Source: Leifsonia soli (GTDB taxonomy: Bacteria > Actinomycetota > Actinomycetes > Actinomycetales > Microbacteriaceae). Taken from it: a stretch of DNA of 64,000 nucleotides. Below, piece after piece: positions 50,738 to 58,935 of the stretch; positions within the stretch are counted from its first letter, which is position 1; every line of letters starts with the position of its first letter. Both the position numbers and the translations under genes were made by a program. The stretch lies in the NCBI RefSeq assembly GCF_013408745.1, contig NZ_JACCBJ010000001.1, positions 3,472,001-3,536,000 on the forward strand, read 5' to 3'. The notes below the pieces were generated by a model, which worked only from the letters and a program-made list of their open reading frames with translations, was not told the origin of the DNA and did not search any database.

Positions 50738-51750
50738 GACGACCTCCTCCAGGGGGATGCGCCCGGGCTGACCGCCCAGCTCGCCCAGTCCTCGTCGGAG
50801 GCGCCGGCGATCCTTTCGCGGTCCATCTCGTCCGGCACGCTGAGCGGACGGTCGCCGGCGCTGGTCAGAGCCAGAGCGGCCAGCGCGTGTCCGAGGCGGA
50901 GGCAGGCCGCATCGTCGCGTCGCTCCGCGAGCCCGCAGAGGAAGCCTGCCGCGAAAGCGTCCCCGGCTCCGATCGGCTCCACGACGTCGACGCTGAGGCA
51001 GCGGACGTGGACCTCCACGCCGCCGCGGCGGTGGACGGAGGCGCGGTGGGCGTCCTCCTTCACGACGATGGTGTCGAGCAGGGGATGCGCGTCGAAGAGC
51101 CGGCGGGCGTCGCCGTGCCCGAAACAGGCCTCGGCCTCGTCGCGGCCGAGGAAGAGCAGGTCGGCTTGGGCTACCAGAGCCGTCAGTGCGGAGGTGTCGC
51201 CGTCGCCCCACAGCTGCGGACGATAGTTGAGGTCGACGCTGAGCCGGGTGTCCGGGCCCAGCACGGCCCGCAGGCCCGTGACGGCCTCGGCTGCTGTGGG
51301 AGACAGGGCCGCCGTGATGCCCGACGTGTGGACGAGCTCGGCAGAGGTCAGAAGCGCTGCGGCTGCAGGCGAGGCCAGCGTGGCGGACGACAGGGCGGAG
51401 GCTGCGGATCCACTGCGGTGGTAGTGCATCCGGGTGCTCACATCCCCGGCCGTGCGGGTCGTCTCCTTGACGTAGAGCCCGGTCGGCCGGGAGGGGTCGA
51501 GTTCGACCGCGGACGTGTCAACACCCGACTCGCCGGCGACCCGGCGGATGCGTGCACCGAACCCGTCGGTTCCGAGCCGGGAGACCCAGGACGTGGGAAG
51601 GCCCAGGCGCGCGAGGCTGGTCGCGACGTTGAACTCCGCCCCGCCGACATCCGAACCGAACCTGTCCGCCTCTGCCAACGCCCGCTGGTCTTCCGGGTAG
51701 AGGACCACCATCGCCTCACCGATCGTCACCTGGAGGCCGGCGCTTCGCAT
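50734..51750 (-). CDS. PfkB family 2-keto-3-deoxygluconate kinase
   Basis: A 338-residue sugar kinase of the PfkB/ribokinase fold. GEAMVVLYPED, GGAEFNVATSLARLGLPTSWVSRLG and the catalytic signature EPIGAGDAFAAGFL are all present. Together with the adjacent KDPG aldolase this fits KDG kinase (KDG to KDPG). ATG 51750 has AGGAAGGG 7 nt upstream. It overlaps the IclR gene and is divergent from the dehydratase gene at 51846. Confidence 0.87.
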   Translation of the reverse strand: MRSAGLQVTIGEAMVVLYPEDQRALAEADRFGSDVGGAEFNVATSLARLGLPTSWVSRLGTDGFGARIRRVAGESGVDTSAVELDPSRPTGLYVKETTRTAGDVSTRMHYHRSGSAASALSSATLASPAAAALLTSAELVHTSGITAALSPTAAEAVTGLRAVLGPDTRLSVDLNYRPQLWGDGDTSALTALVAQADLLFLGRDEAEACFGHGDARRLFDAHPLLDTIVVKEDAHRASVHRRGGVEVHVRCLSVDVVEPIGAGDAFAAGFLCGLAERRDDAACLRLGHALAALALTSAGDRPLSVPDEMDRERIAGASDEDWASWAVSPGASPWRRSS

Positions 51751-51790
51751 GCGGTGCCCTTCCTGGATCGACTGTGGCCATGCTAGACAA

Positions 51791-51832
51791 GGTTGCACAG
51801 AAGGCGCAATCAGCGTTGCGTCATGTGCAACC
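51791..51832. promoter_or_regulatory. Nested operator in divergent region, probable IclR site
   Basis: GGTTGCACA (51791-51799) and TGTGCAACC (51824-51832) form a perfect 9-bp inverted repeat. Inside it CGCAA (51805-51809) and TTGCG (51816-51820) form a second one on the same centre. The site lies between the kinase and dehydratase genes, 14 bp before the latter's start codon, and is the best regulatory site in the cluster. Confidence 0.65.
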
Positions 51833-51845
51833 ACGAAGGAGGCTC

Positions 51846-53096
51846 ATGGCCGAGTACAAGGCGATGCCTCTCGGCGAGCCGCCGCTCACGGTCGACGCGC
51901 TCGCCGCTGAGCCCCGAACGCTGGCCGACTTCCCGACACCGCTGGTCACCCTCAGCGAGAAGGCGCTCGCCCACAACCTCCGGACGATGTCGGCTTGGTG
52001 CGCGTCGGCCGGAGTCGGGCTCGCCCCGCACGGCAAGACCACGATGAGCATGACCCTCTGGCAACGGCAGCTGGATGCGGGCGCCTGGGGCATCACCGTC
52101 GCAACACCGTGGCAGGCGACCGTTGCGCTGGACTGGGGCGTCCCGCGGATACTGCTGGCGAACGAGCTGGTGCAGCCGGCGGCGATCCGGGCGCTCGCCC
52201 CGCACGCGGCCCGGTTGACGGTGTGGGCCGACTCGATCCGTGCCGTGGAGCTCCTTGCCGATGGGCTGAGCGACGCCGGAGCGACGGTTCCGCTGGCGGT
52301 GCTCGTCGAGCTCGGCGGTGCCGGGGGCCGCACAGGGGCCCGGGGCGTCCCGGCCGCCCTCGAGGTGGCGCGCGCCATCGCCTCCGCACCCGCCCTCCGC
52401 CTGGCCGGGGTCGGCGGATACGAGGGGGCGCTGGCACACGACGCATCGACCGCGTCCCTCGAGCGCGTCAGGGCCTACCTCGCCGAGATGGTGCGGTTGC
52501 ACCGCGAACTGGATGCGCAGGGGCTCTACCCGGCGGAGGGAGAGGTGCTGCTCACCGCCGGCGGAAGCGCGTACTTCGACGACGTCGCGGCGATCCTGGC
52601 CCCGCTCCGCGACCCCGAGGGGGCACGCGGCCGCCCCGTCGATGTGCTGCTCCGCTCCGGCGCGTACATCACGCATGACGACGGCTTCTACCGCGGGATC
52701 ACTCCGTTCTCGCGCGGTGGCTCCGGCGAGGGGCTCCGCGCGGCGATCCACGGCTGGGCGACCGTCCTGTCGCGGCCGGAACCGGAGCTGGTCCTGGTGG
52801 ATGCGGGCAAGCGCGATCTCCCGTACGACGAGGGCCTCCCCGAGGTTCAGGCGGTCCGGTCGCTGCGCGGTGGGCCTGCAATGCCGTTCGCCGGCGCGGC
52901 GGTGACCGGCATCAACGACCAGCACGCGTTCATCCGTGTTCCCGCCGATGCCGTGATCGAGGTCGGCGACGTCGTCCGGCTGGGCCTGTCGCATCCCTGC
53001 ACCGCGTTCGACAAATGGCGTGCGCTCCCGCTCGTGGACGATGCGCTGGCCGACGACCCCCGGGTCATCGGCGTGATCGAGACCTGCTTCGGGTAG
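51846..53096 (+). CDS. PLP-dependent D-amino acid/amino-sugar-acid dehydratase (DSD1-like)
   Basis: A 416-residue fold-type III PLP protein. The cofactor lysine is Lys64 in APHGKTTMS, the barrel core is at 25-280, and the C-terminal metal site HPCTAFDKW marks the D-serine dehydratase/D-threonine aldolase-like family. Known members include D-serine dehydratases and D-glucosaminate dehydratase, which makes KDG. The neighbours (KDG kinase, KDPG aldolase, N-acyl-D-amino acid deacylase, RidA) make D-glucosaminate the most attractive substrate. ATG 51846 has GAAGGAGG just upstream. Substrate assignment is inference from context. Confidence 0.82.
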   Translation: MAEYKAMPLGEPPLTVDALAAEPRTLADFPTPLVTLSEKALAHNLRTMSAWCASAGVGLAPHGKTTMSMTLWQRQLDAGAWGITVATPWQATVALDWGVPRILLANELVQPAAIRALAPHAARLTVWADSIRAVELLADGLSDAGATVPLAVLVELGGAGGRTGARGVPAALEVARAIASAPALRLAGVGGYEGALAHDASTASLERVRAYLAEMVRLHRELDAQGLYPAEGEVLLTAGGSAYFDDVAAILAPLRDPEGARGRPVDVLLRSGAYITHDDGFYRGITPFSRGGSGEGLRAAIHGWATVLSRPEPELVLVDAGKRDLPYDEGLPEVQAVRSLRGGPAMPFAGAAVTGINDQHAFIRVPADAVIEVGDVVRLGLSHPCTAFDKWRALPLVDDALADDPRVIGVIETCFG

Positions 53097-53104
53097 GCGG
53101 CCGG

Positions 53105-53728
53105 ATGCTCATCCCCGCACTGGAACAGGACCGCACGCTCGCCGTCGTCCGCGCGCCTCGCATCGACGACCCCATCGCCCTCTGCCGGGCGCTGGCGGCG
53201 GGCGGGATCCGGACGGTCGAGTTCACCTTCACGACACCGGGAGTCGAAGCGGTCATCGCGGAAGCGGTTCGCGGCGCGGACGGCGTGATCATCGGGGCCG
53301 GGACCGTGACGGATGCCCGCTCGGCGGAGGCGGCTCTCGCGGCGGGCGCGCAGTTCCTCGTCACGCCCGGCATCAGCGAGGGGGCCGCGGGCGTCGCGCG
53401 GGACGCCGGTGTCCCCATCCTGCTCGGCGCGCTGACGCCGTCGGAGGTGATGCGCGCGGTGGCACTCGGCGCCGCGGCGGTCAAGATCTTCCCTGCAGGC
53501 CTCGTCGGGCCGGCGTACCTCGCCGATCTGCGCGGCCCCTTCCCCGATGTTCGCGTCGTGCCGTCCGGAGGCCTCGACGCCGGCAACGCCGCCGAGTGGA
53601 TGCGGGCGGGAGCTCTCGCGGTGACGGCCGGCACCAGCGTGGTCGGCGCCGCTCGGATCCAGGCGGGGGACTGGGCGGACGTGACCGAGCGTGCGCGCGA
53701 GTTCTCGGCCGCGGCCCTGAGCGCATGA
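53105..53728 (+). CDS. eda: KDPG/KHG aldolase
   Basis: A 207-residue class I aldolase of the Eda family. Glu39 (VEFTFTT) and the Schiff-base Lys127 (AAVKIFPAG) are at the expected places, with IGAGTVTDARSAEAALAAGAQFLVTPG between. It cleaves 2-keto-3-deoxy-6-phosphogluconate to pyruvate and glyceraldehyde 3-phosphate, following the KDG kinase step. ATG 53105 is 8 nt after the upstream stop, and the gene ends in ATGA overlap with the deacylase gene. Confidence 0.9.
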   Translation: MLIPALEQDRTLAVVRAPRIDDPIALCRALAAGGIRTVEFTFTTPGVEAVIAEAVRGADGVIIGAGTVTDARSAEAALAAGAQFLVTPGISEGAAGVARDAGVPILLGALTPSEVMRAVALGAAAVKIFPAGLVGPAYLADLRGPFPDVRVVPSGGLDAGNAAEWMRAGALAVTAGTSVVGAARIQAGDWADVTERAREFSAAALSA

Positions 53729-55326
53729 CGGCGGTCCTGCTCCGCGGCGGCCTGATCCTGGACGGCTCCGGGCGCCCCGGTGTCATCGGCGACGTGCTGG
53801 TCGAGGACGGACGGATCGCGAGGGCGGGAGGCCGTATCTCCGCGCCGCGGGCCCGGGTCGTCCCCGCGGAGGGTCTGGCCGTCGCTCCCGGGTTCATCGA
53901 CATGCACGCCCACTCCGACCTGGCAGTCCTCACCGACCCGGACCATCGGGCGAAAGCGACGCAGGGAGTCACCACCGAGGTGCTCGGGCAGGACGGCCTC
54001 TCCTACGCCCCCGTCACCGACCGGACGCTGCCGGTCGTTCGCGAGCAGATCGCCGGCTGGAACGGCATCCCGGAGACCGTCGGCTTCTCGTGGCGGAGCG
54101 TCGCCGGGTATCTGGAGGAGCTGGACGCGCATCCGCTCGCCGTGAATGCCGCCTATCTGCTGCCCCACGGCACCATCCGGATGAACGTCGTCGGACTGGA
54201 GGACAGGCCGCCGACGGCCGACGAGCTCGAGCGGATGCGCGCCGAGGTGGACCGCGGGATGCGCGAGGGAGCCTTCGGCCTGTCGGCGGGGCTGTCGTAC
54301 GTGCCCGGGATGTTCGCCGGCACCGACGAACTCGTCGAGCTCTGCACGGTCGTCGCCCGCCATGGCGGGTTCTTCGCCCCGCATCAACGGTCGTACGGGG
54401 CGGGGGCGCTGGACGGGTACGCCGAGATGATCGACGTCGCCGCGCGGTCCGGCTGCGCCCTGCATCTCACCCACGCCACGATGAACTTCGACGTGAACCG
54501 GGGCCGCGCCGGCGAGTTGCTCGGCCTGGTCGATCGGGCCGTGGCCGGTGGCGTCGACGTGAGCCTCGACAGCTACCCCTACCTCCCCGGCTCGACCACC
54601 CTCTCCGCGCTCCTCCCGAGCTGGGTGCAGGCCGGTGGACCGGAGTCGACTCTGGAGCGGCTCCGCGACCGGGACGTGCGCCTCCGTGTCGCGCGCGAGC
54701 TCGCCACGACGGGAAGCGACGGAAGCCACGGCGTCGCGGTGGACTGGGCCGTCGTCCAGGTCGCCGGTGTCCGCGACGCGTCGCTCGCCGCCCTGGTCGG
54801 CCGCACCATCGCCGATCTCGCACGCAGCGAGGGGCGCCCGCCCGAGGAGCTGTACTTCGACCTGCTCGTGCGCGACCGTCTGGGAACGACGATCCTGCAT
54901 CATGTCGGCGACGAGGACAACGTGCGTGCCGTCATGCGTCATCACCGCCATACCGCGGGGAGTGACGGGATCCTGGTCGGGGAGCGGCCGCACCCGCGAG
55001 CGTGGGGCACGTTCCCCCGGTACCTGGGCCGATACGTGCGGGAGGAGCAGGTTCTGACCCTCGAGGAGGCGATCGTCCACCTCTCCGCGCGACCGGCCCG
55101 TCGGCTCGGGCTCCGAGACAGAGGCCGCGTCGCATCCGGCTTCGTCGCCGACCTTGTGCTGTTCGACCCGGAACGCGTTGCCGACACCGCGACCTTCGAC
55201 GATCCCCGGCGTCCCGCCGAGGGGATTCCGTGGGTGTTCGTCGCCGGGGAGCCGGTCATCGAGGACGGAGAGCGGACGCCCCTGAGCCCCGGACGCGCGC
55301 TCCGTCATGACGCCCGGCATTGCTAA
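53725..55326 (+). CDS. N-acyl-D-amino acid deacylase family amidohydrolase
   Basis: A 533-residue metallo-amidohydrolase of the D-aminoacylase family. Metal motif DMHAHSD follows a short N-terminal beta sandwich; later motifs are LSAGLSYVPG, HLTHATMN, ILHHVGDEDNV and HPRAWGTFPRYLGRY, all typical. It removes an N-acyl group from a D-2-amino acid. In this operon it would provide the free substrate for the dehydratase, for example D-glucosaminate from N-acetyl-D-glucosaminate. ATG 53725 overlaps the aldolase stop. No signal peptide, so cytoplasmic. Confidence 0.88.
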   Translation: MTAVLLRGGLILDGSGRPGVIGDVLVEDGRIARAGGRISAPRARVVPAEGLAVAPGFIDMHAHSDLAVLTDPDHRAKATQGVTTEVLGQDGLSYAPVTDRTLPVVREQIAGWNGIPETVGFSWRSVAGYLEELDAHPLAVNAAYLLPHGTIRMNVVGLEDRPPTADELERMRAEVDRGMREGAFGLSAGLSYVPGMFAGTDELVELCTVVARHGGFFAPHQRSYGAGALDGYAEMIDVAARSGCALHLTHATMNFDVNRGRAGELLGLVDRAVAGGVDVSLDSYPYLPGSTTLSALLPSWVQAGGPESTLERLRDRDVRLRVARELATTGSDGSHGVAVDWAVVQVAGVRDASLAALVGRTIADLARSEGRPPEELYFDLLVRDRLGTTILHHVGDEDNVRAVMRHHRHTAGSDGILVGERPHPRAWGTFPRYLGRYVREEQVLTLEEAIVHLSARPARRLGLRDRGRVASGFVADLVLFDPERVADTATFDDPRRPAEGIPWVFVAGEPVIEDGERTPLSPGRALRHDARHC

Positions 55327-55415
55327 CGCCGCCGTGAAGGGATAACGTGAGCGGCGCTCAAATGCAATGGCCCAGCGGGCCGTTCGCAACCACCAGCTTC
55401 AGAAGGAGACCCACC

Positions 55416-55928
55416 GTGAGTGATTCCAACCTGCCCCCGAGTTACCCCGCCGCGTCGTCGCCGGCCCCCGCCGGAGGCGCGCCGGTCGCACCTCCGCAGC
55501 AGGTGAACATCGCGTTCTGGCTGTACATCGTCGGTGCGGCGCTCAGCCTCATCTCGCTGATCATCTCGCTGGCCACGATCGGTTCGCTCAAGGGCGACCT
55601 GCAGCGTCAGCTCGCCGCGCAGGGTCAGCAGATCTCCGACAGCGCGCTGAACGCCACGGTGACGGCGTCGGTGACGGTCGCGATCGTCTTCGGCATCCTC
55701 TATATCGCCGCCTACGTGCTCTTCGCGGTGTTCATGCGCCGTGGAGCCAACTGGGCGCGCATCGTCCTGCTGATCGTGACCGTGCTGTCGCTGTTCGGCA
55801 TCCTCGGCGGGTTCGGCCTCGGCGCCGCCCGTGTCGTGGTCGGTGTCATCGCCACGATCCTGATCTTCCTGAAGCCGGCGAACGAGTACTTCAGCGCGGT
55901 CAAGGCGAGCAAGCGTCCGCGGGCCTGA
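55416..55928 (+). CDS. Four-helix membrane protein
   Basis: A 170-residue protein beginning at GTG 55416 with AGAAGGAG 7 nt upstream. A Pro/Ala/Ser-rich N terminus precedes four membrane helices: FWLYIVGAALSLISLIISL, SVTVAIVFGILYIAAYVLF, ARIVLLIVTVLSLFGILGG and ARVVVGVIATILIFL. It resembles widespread actinobacterial membrane proteins of unknown function. It is a single gene between the catabolic cluster and a WYL regulator. Confidence 0.75.
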   Translation: MSDSNLPPSYPAASSPAPAGGAPVAPPQQVNIAFWLYIVGAALSLISLIISLATIGSLKGDLQRQLAAQGQQISDSALNATVTASVTVAIVFGILYIAAYVLFAVFMRRGANWARIVLLIVTVLSLFGILGGFGLGAARVVVGVIATILIFLKPANEYFSAVKASKRPRA

Positions 55929-56028
55929 CGGCCGCTGCTCCACGGGGCTCGGCGGGAGGCGTCCGTACGCTCCCGCTGGGCCCCGTCGTCGTTCCTCCCG
56001 TCCGGATCGCCGTCGGTAGAGTCGACGG

Positions 56029-56724
56029 ATGAACCGCACCGACCGGCTGTACGCGATCGTGGAGGCACTCCGCGCGGTGGCGCCGCGACCGGTGAGCGCC
56101 CGACGGCTGGCCGAGCGGTTCGAGGTCAGCATGCGCACCATCGAGCGCGATCTGTCGTCCCTGCAGCAGTCCGGCGTCCCCATCTGGGCCGAACCCGGCC
56201 GGACCGGCGGCTACTGCATCGACCCGGCGCACACCCTCCCTCCGCTCGGACTGACCGTCGAGGAGGCGCTCGCCGTCACGATCGGGCTCGGCATGCTCGC
56301 CTCCACCCCGTTCGGAACAGAGGCTGCGGCGGCGCTGGCCAAGGTGCTCGCGGTGATGGACGCGAGCCGGGTGGAGGAGACGCGGGCCCTGGCGGCGCGC
56401 GTGCACCTGCTCCAGGGCGCTCCGCCGGCTCCGGCTCACGCCGGGTTCTCGGACGCCCTGCGGGCTGGGACGGTGCTCCGGCTCCGGTACCGCGATCGAG
56501 CGGGAGTCGAGACGGAGCGCGAGGTGGAGCCGCAGGGATACGTCGGCCGGGACGGGACGTGGTACCTGATCGCCTGGTGCCGCTCCCGCGACGCGATCCG
56601 GGCGTTCCGCGGCGACCGCATCGTCGCGGTCGAGCCGACCGGGGAGCGGCCGCCGCGGCGCCGGCTGACGGCGGCCGATCTCGACATCCCCTTCGGAGAT
56701 CTGCGTCCGGTGCTGGAGGTTTGA
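56029..56724 (+). CDS. HTH/WYL domain transcriptional regulator
   Basis: A 231-residue DeoR-like regulator. The N-terminal helix-turn-helix is ARRLAERFEVSMRTIERDL, followed by GIPIW-type wing residues. The C-terminal WYL domain is recognised by DGTWYLIAWCRSRDAIRAFRGDRI. WYL proteins sense ligands, in some cases oligonucleotides or DNA damage. ATG 56029 lacks a clear ribosome binding site and follows a GTCGACGG stretch. It may regulate the VOC gene 136 bp downstream, as is common for such pairs. Confidence 0.85.
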   Translation: MNRTDRLYAIVEALRAVAPRPVSARRLAERFEVSMRTIERDLSSLQQSGVPIWAEPGRTGGYCIDPAHTLPPLGLTVEEALAVTIGLGMLASTPFGTEAAAALAKVLAVMDASRVEETRALAARVHLLQGAPPAPAHAGFSDALRAGTVLRLRYRDRAGVETEREVEPQGYVGRDGTWYLIAWCRSRDAIRAFRGDRIVAVEPTGERPPRRRLTAADLDIPFGDLRPVLEV

Positions 56725-56860
56725 TCGCCGCGGCCCCGGACTGCTGAAGGCGCCGGGCGCCAGGAGACACAGAACGCCGATAAACACCGACAGGACGGTG
56801 TCGCCGGCGTCGGCGAGTCTGGTCGTGTGCGGGCCGGACGGCCCGGCGGAGAGGCTTCCC

Positions 56861-57238
56861 ATGGCATTCAGCTCGATCAGGATCATCACCGACGACGTCG
56901 ACCGGCTCGTGCGGTTCTACGAACTCGTCACCGGGACGGTGGCGTCGCGTCCCGCCCCGGTGTTCGCCGAGTTCCGGGAGGGGGCCGTGGCCCTCGCCAT
57001 CGCCGACGCGGCGACGGTCGCCATGCTCGGCGACGACGCTCCCCGGCCGTCCCGCGGCGGCCCGGCCATCATCGAGTTCGCCGTGGACGACGTCGACGGC
57101 GAGTTCGACCGCCTGCGCGACGTCCTGACCGATGTCGTGCTGGAGCCGACGACCATGCCGTGGGGCAACCGGTCCACCCTGTTCCGCGACCCCGACGGAA
57201 CGCTGGTGAACCTGTTCTCGCGACCGGCCGGGTCGTAG
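56861..57238 (+). CDS. VOC superfamily protein
   Basis: A 125-residue glyoxalase-like protein. FSSIRIITDDVDRLVRFYELVTG at the start and WGNRSTLFRDPDGTLVNLFS at the end are the family's paired beta-alpha-beta modules. GGAGAGG precedes ATG 56861. Its substrate is unknown; a role in resistance or small-molecule detoxification together with the upstream WYL regulator is possible. It is convergent with the oxidoreductase gene (25-bp gap). Confidence 0.85.
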   Translation: MAFSSIRIITDDVDRLVRFYELVTGTVASRPAPVFAEFREGAVALAIADAATVAMLGDDAPRPSRGGPAIIEFAVDDVDGEFDRLRDVLTDVVLEPTTMPWGNRSTLFRDPDGTLVNLFSRPAGS

Positions 57239-57263
57239 AGTCCATCCCGCACATCGGCCGCGC

Positions 57264-58193
57264 CTACGGGAGGACGACCACCTTCCCGCGCAGGGTGCCG
57301 GCGGCGGCGCGCTCGTGGATGCTGCGGAGCTCGGCGAGCGGCACCCGCTCGGCCACATCCACCCGCAGCTCGCCGCTGTCGACGAGCGAGACGAGTTCCG
57401 CGAGCTCTGCGGCGTCGCTGCGAACGAAGACGACGACGCTGCGGACGTCGCGCTCCGTGTCGTCGGGGGCGGCCATCCAGGCGGTCGTGCTGACCACGAC
57501 GCCGCCGTCGCGGACGCGTGCGACCAGCGCGGCGAACTCCTCCGGCTCCAGCGGGGCCAGGTTGAGGAGCACGTCGACGGGCTCGGCGACCGCGTCGATC
57601 ACCGATCGGGTGGTGTGGTCGACCACGTCATCCGCTCCCGCCGCGGCGACCGCGTCCCTGCTGCGCGGGCTCGCGGTGGCGATGACGTAGGCGCCGGCGC
57701 GCTTGGCGAGCTGGACCGCGTAGCCGCCGACCGTGCCACCCGCCCCGGTGATCAGGATGCGCTGGCCGGACGCGAGACCGGCCTCGTCGAACAGTGCCTG
57801 CCATGCGGTCAGGGCGACGGACGGCAGTGCCGCAGCGTCGGAGAGAGCGACGGATCGCGGGGCTCGGACGAGCACCTCCGCCGGCGCGATGGCGTACTCG
57901 GCCGCCGCGCCGTCGCCGGTCATCGGCAGGAATCCGATCACATCGTCGCCGGGGGCGAGGCCCTCGACACCGGCACCCACGATGTCGACCGTGCCGGAGA
58001 CGTCGTAGCCCGGGATGTGCGGCAGCGTGATCGGGATGGGCAGGCTGCCCGCGCGGATGCCGTTGTCGGCCGGGTTGAACGCCGAGCCGGCGACGCGGAT
58101 CCGAACCTCGCCATCGCCGGGGACGGGCAGGTCCGCGTCCTCGTAGTGGAGCACCTCGGGTCCGCCGGTCTCGTGGAATCGAATCGCCTTCAT
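57264..58193 (-). CDS. NADP-dependent zinc-less alcohol dehydrogenase/quinone oxidoreductase
   Basis: A 309-residue MDR-superfamily protein. The catalytic barrel is N-terminal (GEVRIRVAGSAFNPADNGIR; GYDVSGTVDIVGAGVEGLAPGDDVIGF) and the Rossmann signature is ILITGAGGTVGGYAVQLAKRAGA. No zinc-binding Cys set is visible, so it is of the quinone-oxidoreductase branch. It reduces a quinone or enone with NADPH; the substrate is unknown. The TetR gene just upstream on the same strand (74-bp gap) probably controls it. Confidence 0.9.
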   Translation of the reverse strand: MKAIRFHETGGPEVLHYEDADLPVPGDGEVRIRVAGSAFNPADNGIRAGSLPIPITLPHIPGYDVSGTVDIVGAGVEGLAPGDDVIGFLPMTGDGAAAEYAIAPAEVLVRAPRSVALSDAAALPSVALTAWQALFDEAGLASGQRILITGAGGTVGGYAVQLAKRAGAYVIATASPRSRDAVAAAGADDVVDHTTRSVIDAVAEPVDVLLNLAPLEPEEFAALVARVRDGGVVVSTTAWMAAPDDTERDVRSVVVFVRSDAAELAELVSLVDSGELRVDVAERVPLAELRSIHERAAAGTLRGKVVVLP

Positions 58194-58267
58194 GGTCGTG
58201 CCTTCCTCCTCGGGTGTCGACGCCCATCGCCGGCATCACATCCCATGAAGCGGAGGAAAACGTCCGT

Positions 58268-58843
58268 TTATTCCCCAGGGTCGGGGGAGATCCCGCGAAG
58301 GAAGACGACGCGCTGCTCCTCGGCCGCCCGCGGCCAGTCGGGCACGTTCGGCATGGGCTGCGCGAGCATCGCCCCGAAGCGGACGACGGTGCCGCCGTCG
58401 ACATCCCGGCGGACGGTGCCGTCGGCGTGACCGCGCGCGACGATGGCGGACATCGTCCGCTGCATCCGGCCCCGCAGTTCGGCGGACTCCGTCCCTTCGG
58501 TCATCGGGCCGCCGTGCAAGGGCAGCACCAGCTGGTCCCGGTGCTCGAACGACTGCCGCAGGAAGCGGGCGATCGCATCCCGTCCGCTCTCGCCGGACGC
58601 GAGCGCGTCCTCCGCCTCGGCGAGAATCAGCCGGTAGGCGCGCACGGCCATCGCCTCCAGGAGCGCCTCCCGGTTGGGGTAGCGGCGGTACAGGGTGCCG
58701 ATGCCGACCCCCGCGTCGGCGGCGATCTTCTCGAGAGGCACGAACCGCCCCTCGGCGAGGCCGGAACGGATGGCGGCGGCGAGGAGGCGATCAGCGTTCT
58801 CCGCCGCATCCCTCCTCAGCTTCTTCGGCTCGCTGCCCGCCAT
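58268..58843 (-). CDS. TetR/AcrR family regulator
   Basis: A 191-residue regulator. The helix-turn-helix (LEKIAADAGVGIGTLYRRYPNREALLEAM) is near residues 38-66 and the C-terminal half is helical, with SFEHRDQLVLPLHGGP typical of one TetR subgroup. ATG 58843 is the first start near the homologous region; the open frame upstream belongs to another strand's gene. It precedes the oxidoreductase in the same direction and is the likely local regulator. Confidence 0.88.
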   Translation of the reverse strand: MAGSEPKKLRRDAAENADRLLAAAIRSGLAEGRFVPLEKIAADAGVGIGTLYRRYPNREALLEAMAVRAYRLILAEAEDALASGESGRDAIARFLRQSFEHRDQLVLPLHGGPMTEGTESAELRGRMQRTMSAIVARGHADGTVRRDVDGGTVVRFGAMLAQPMPNVPDWPRAAEEQRVVFLRGISPDPGE

Positions 58844-58935
58844 GCCCTGCCCTCGGATCCACTCGACGTCGTCGCCCCACGATAGTTGCTCGGGAGCCGT
58901 CGGGTGGCGCGGACGCCGTGCCGGCCTGCGCAGGC

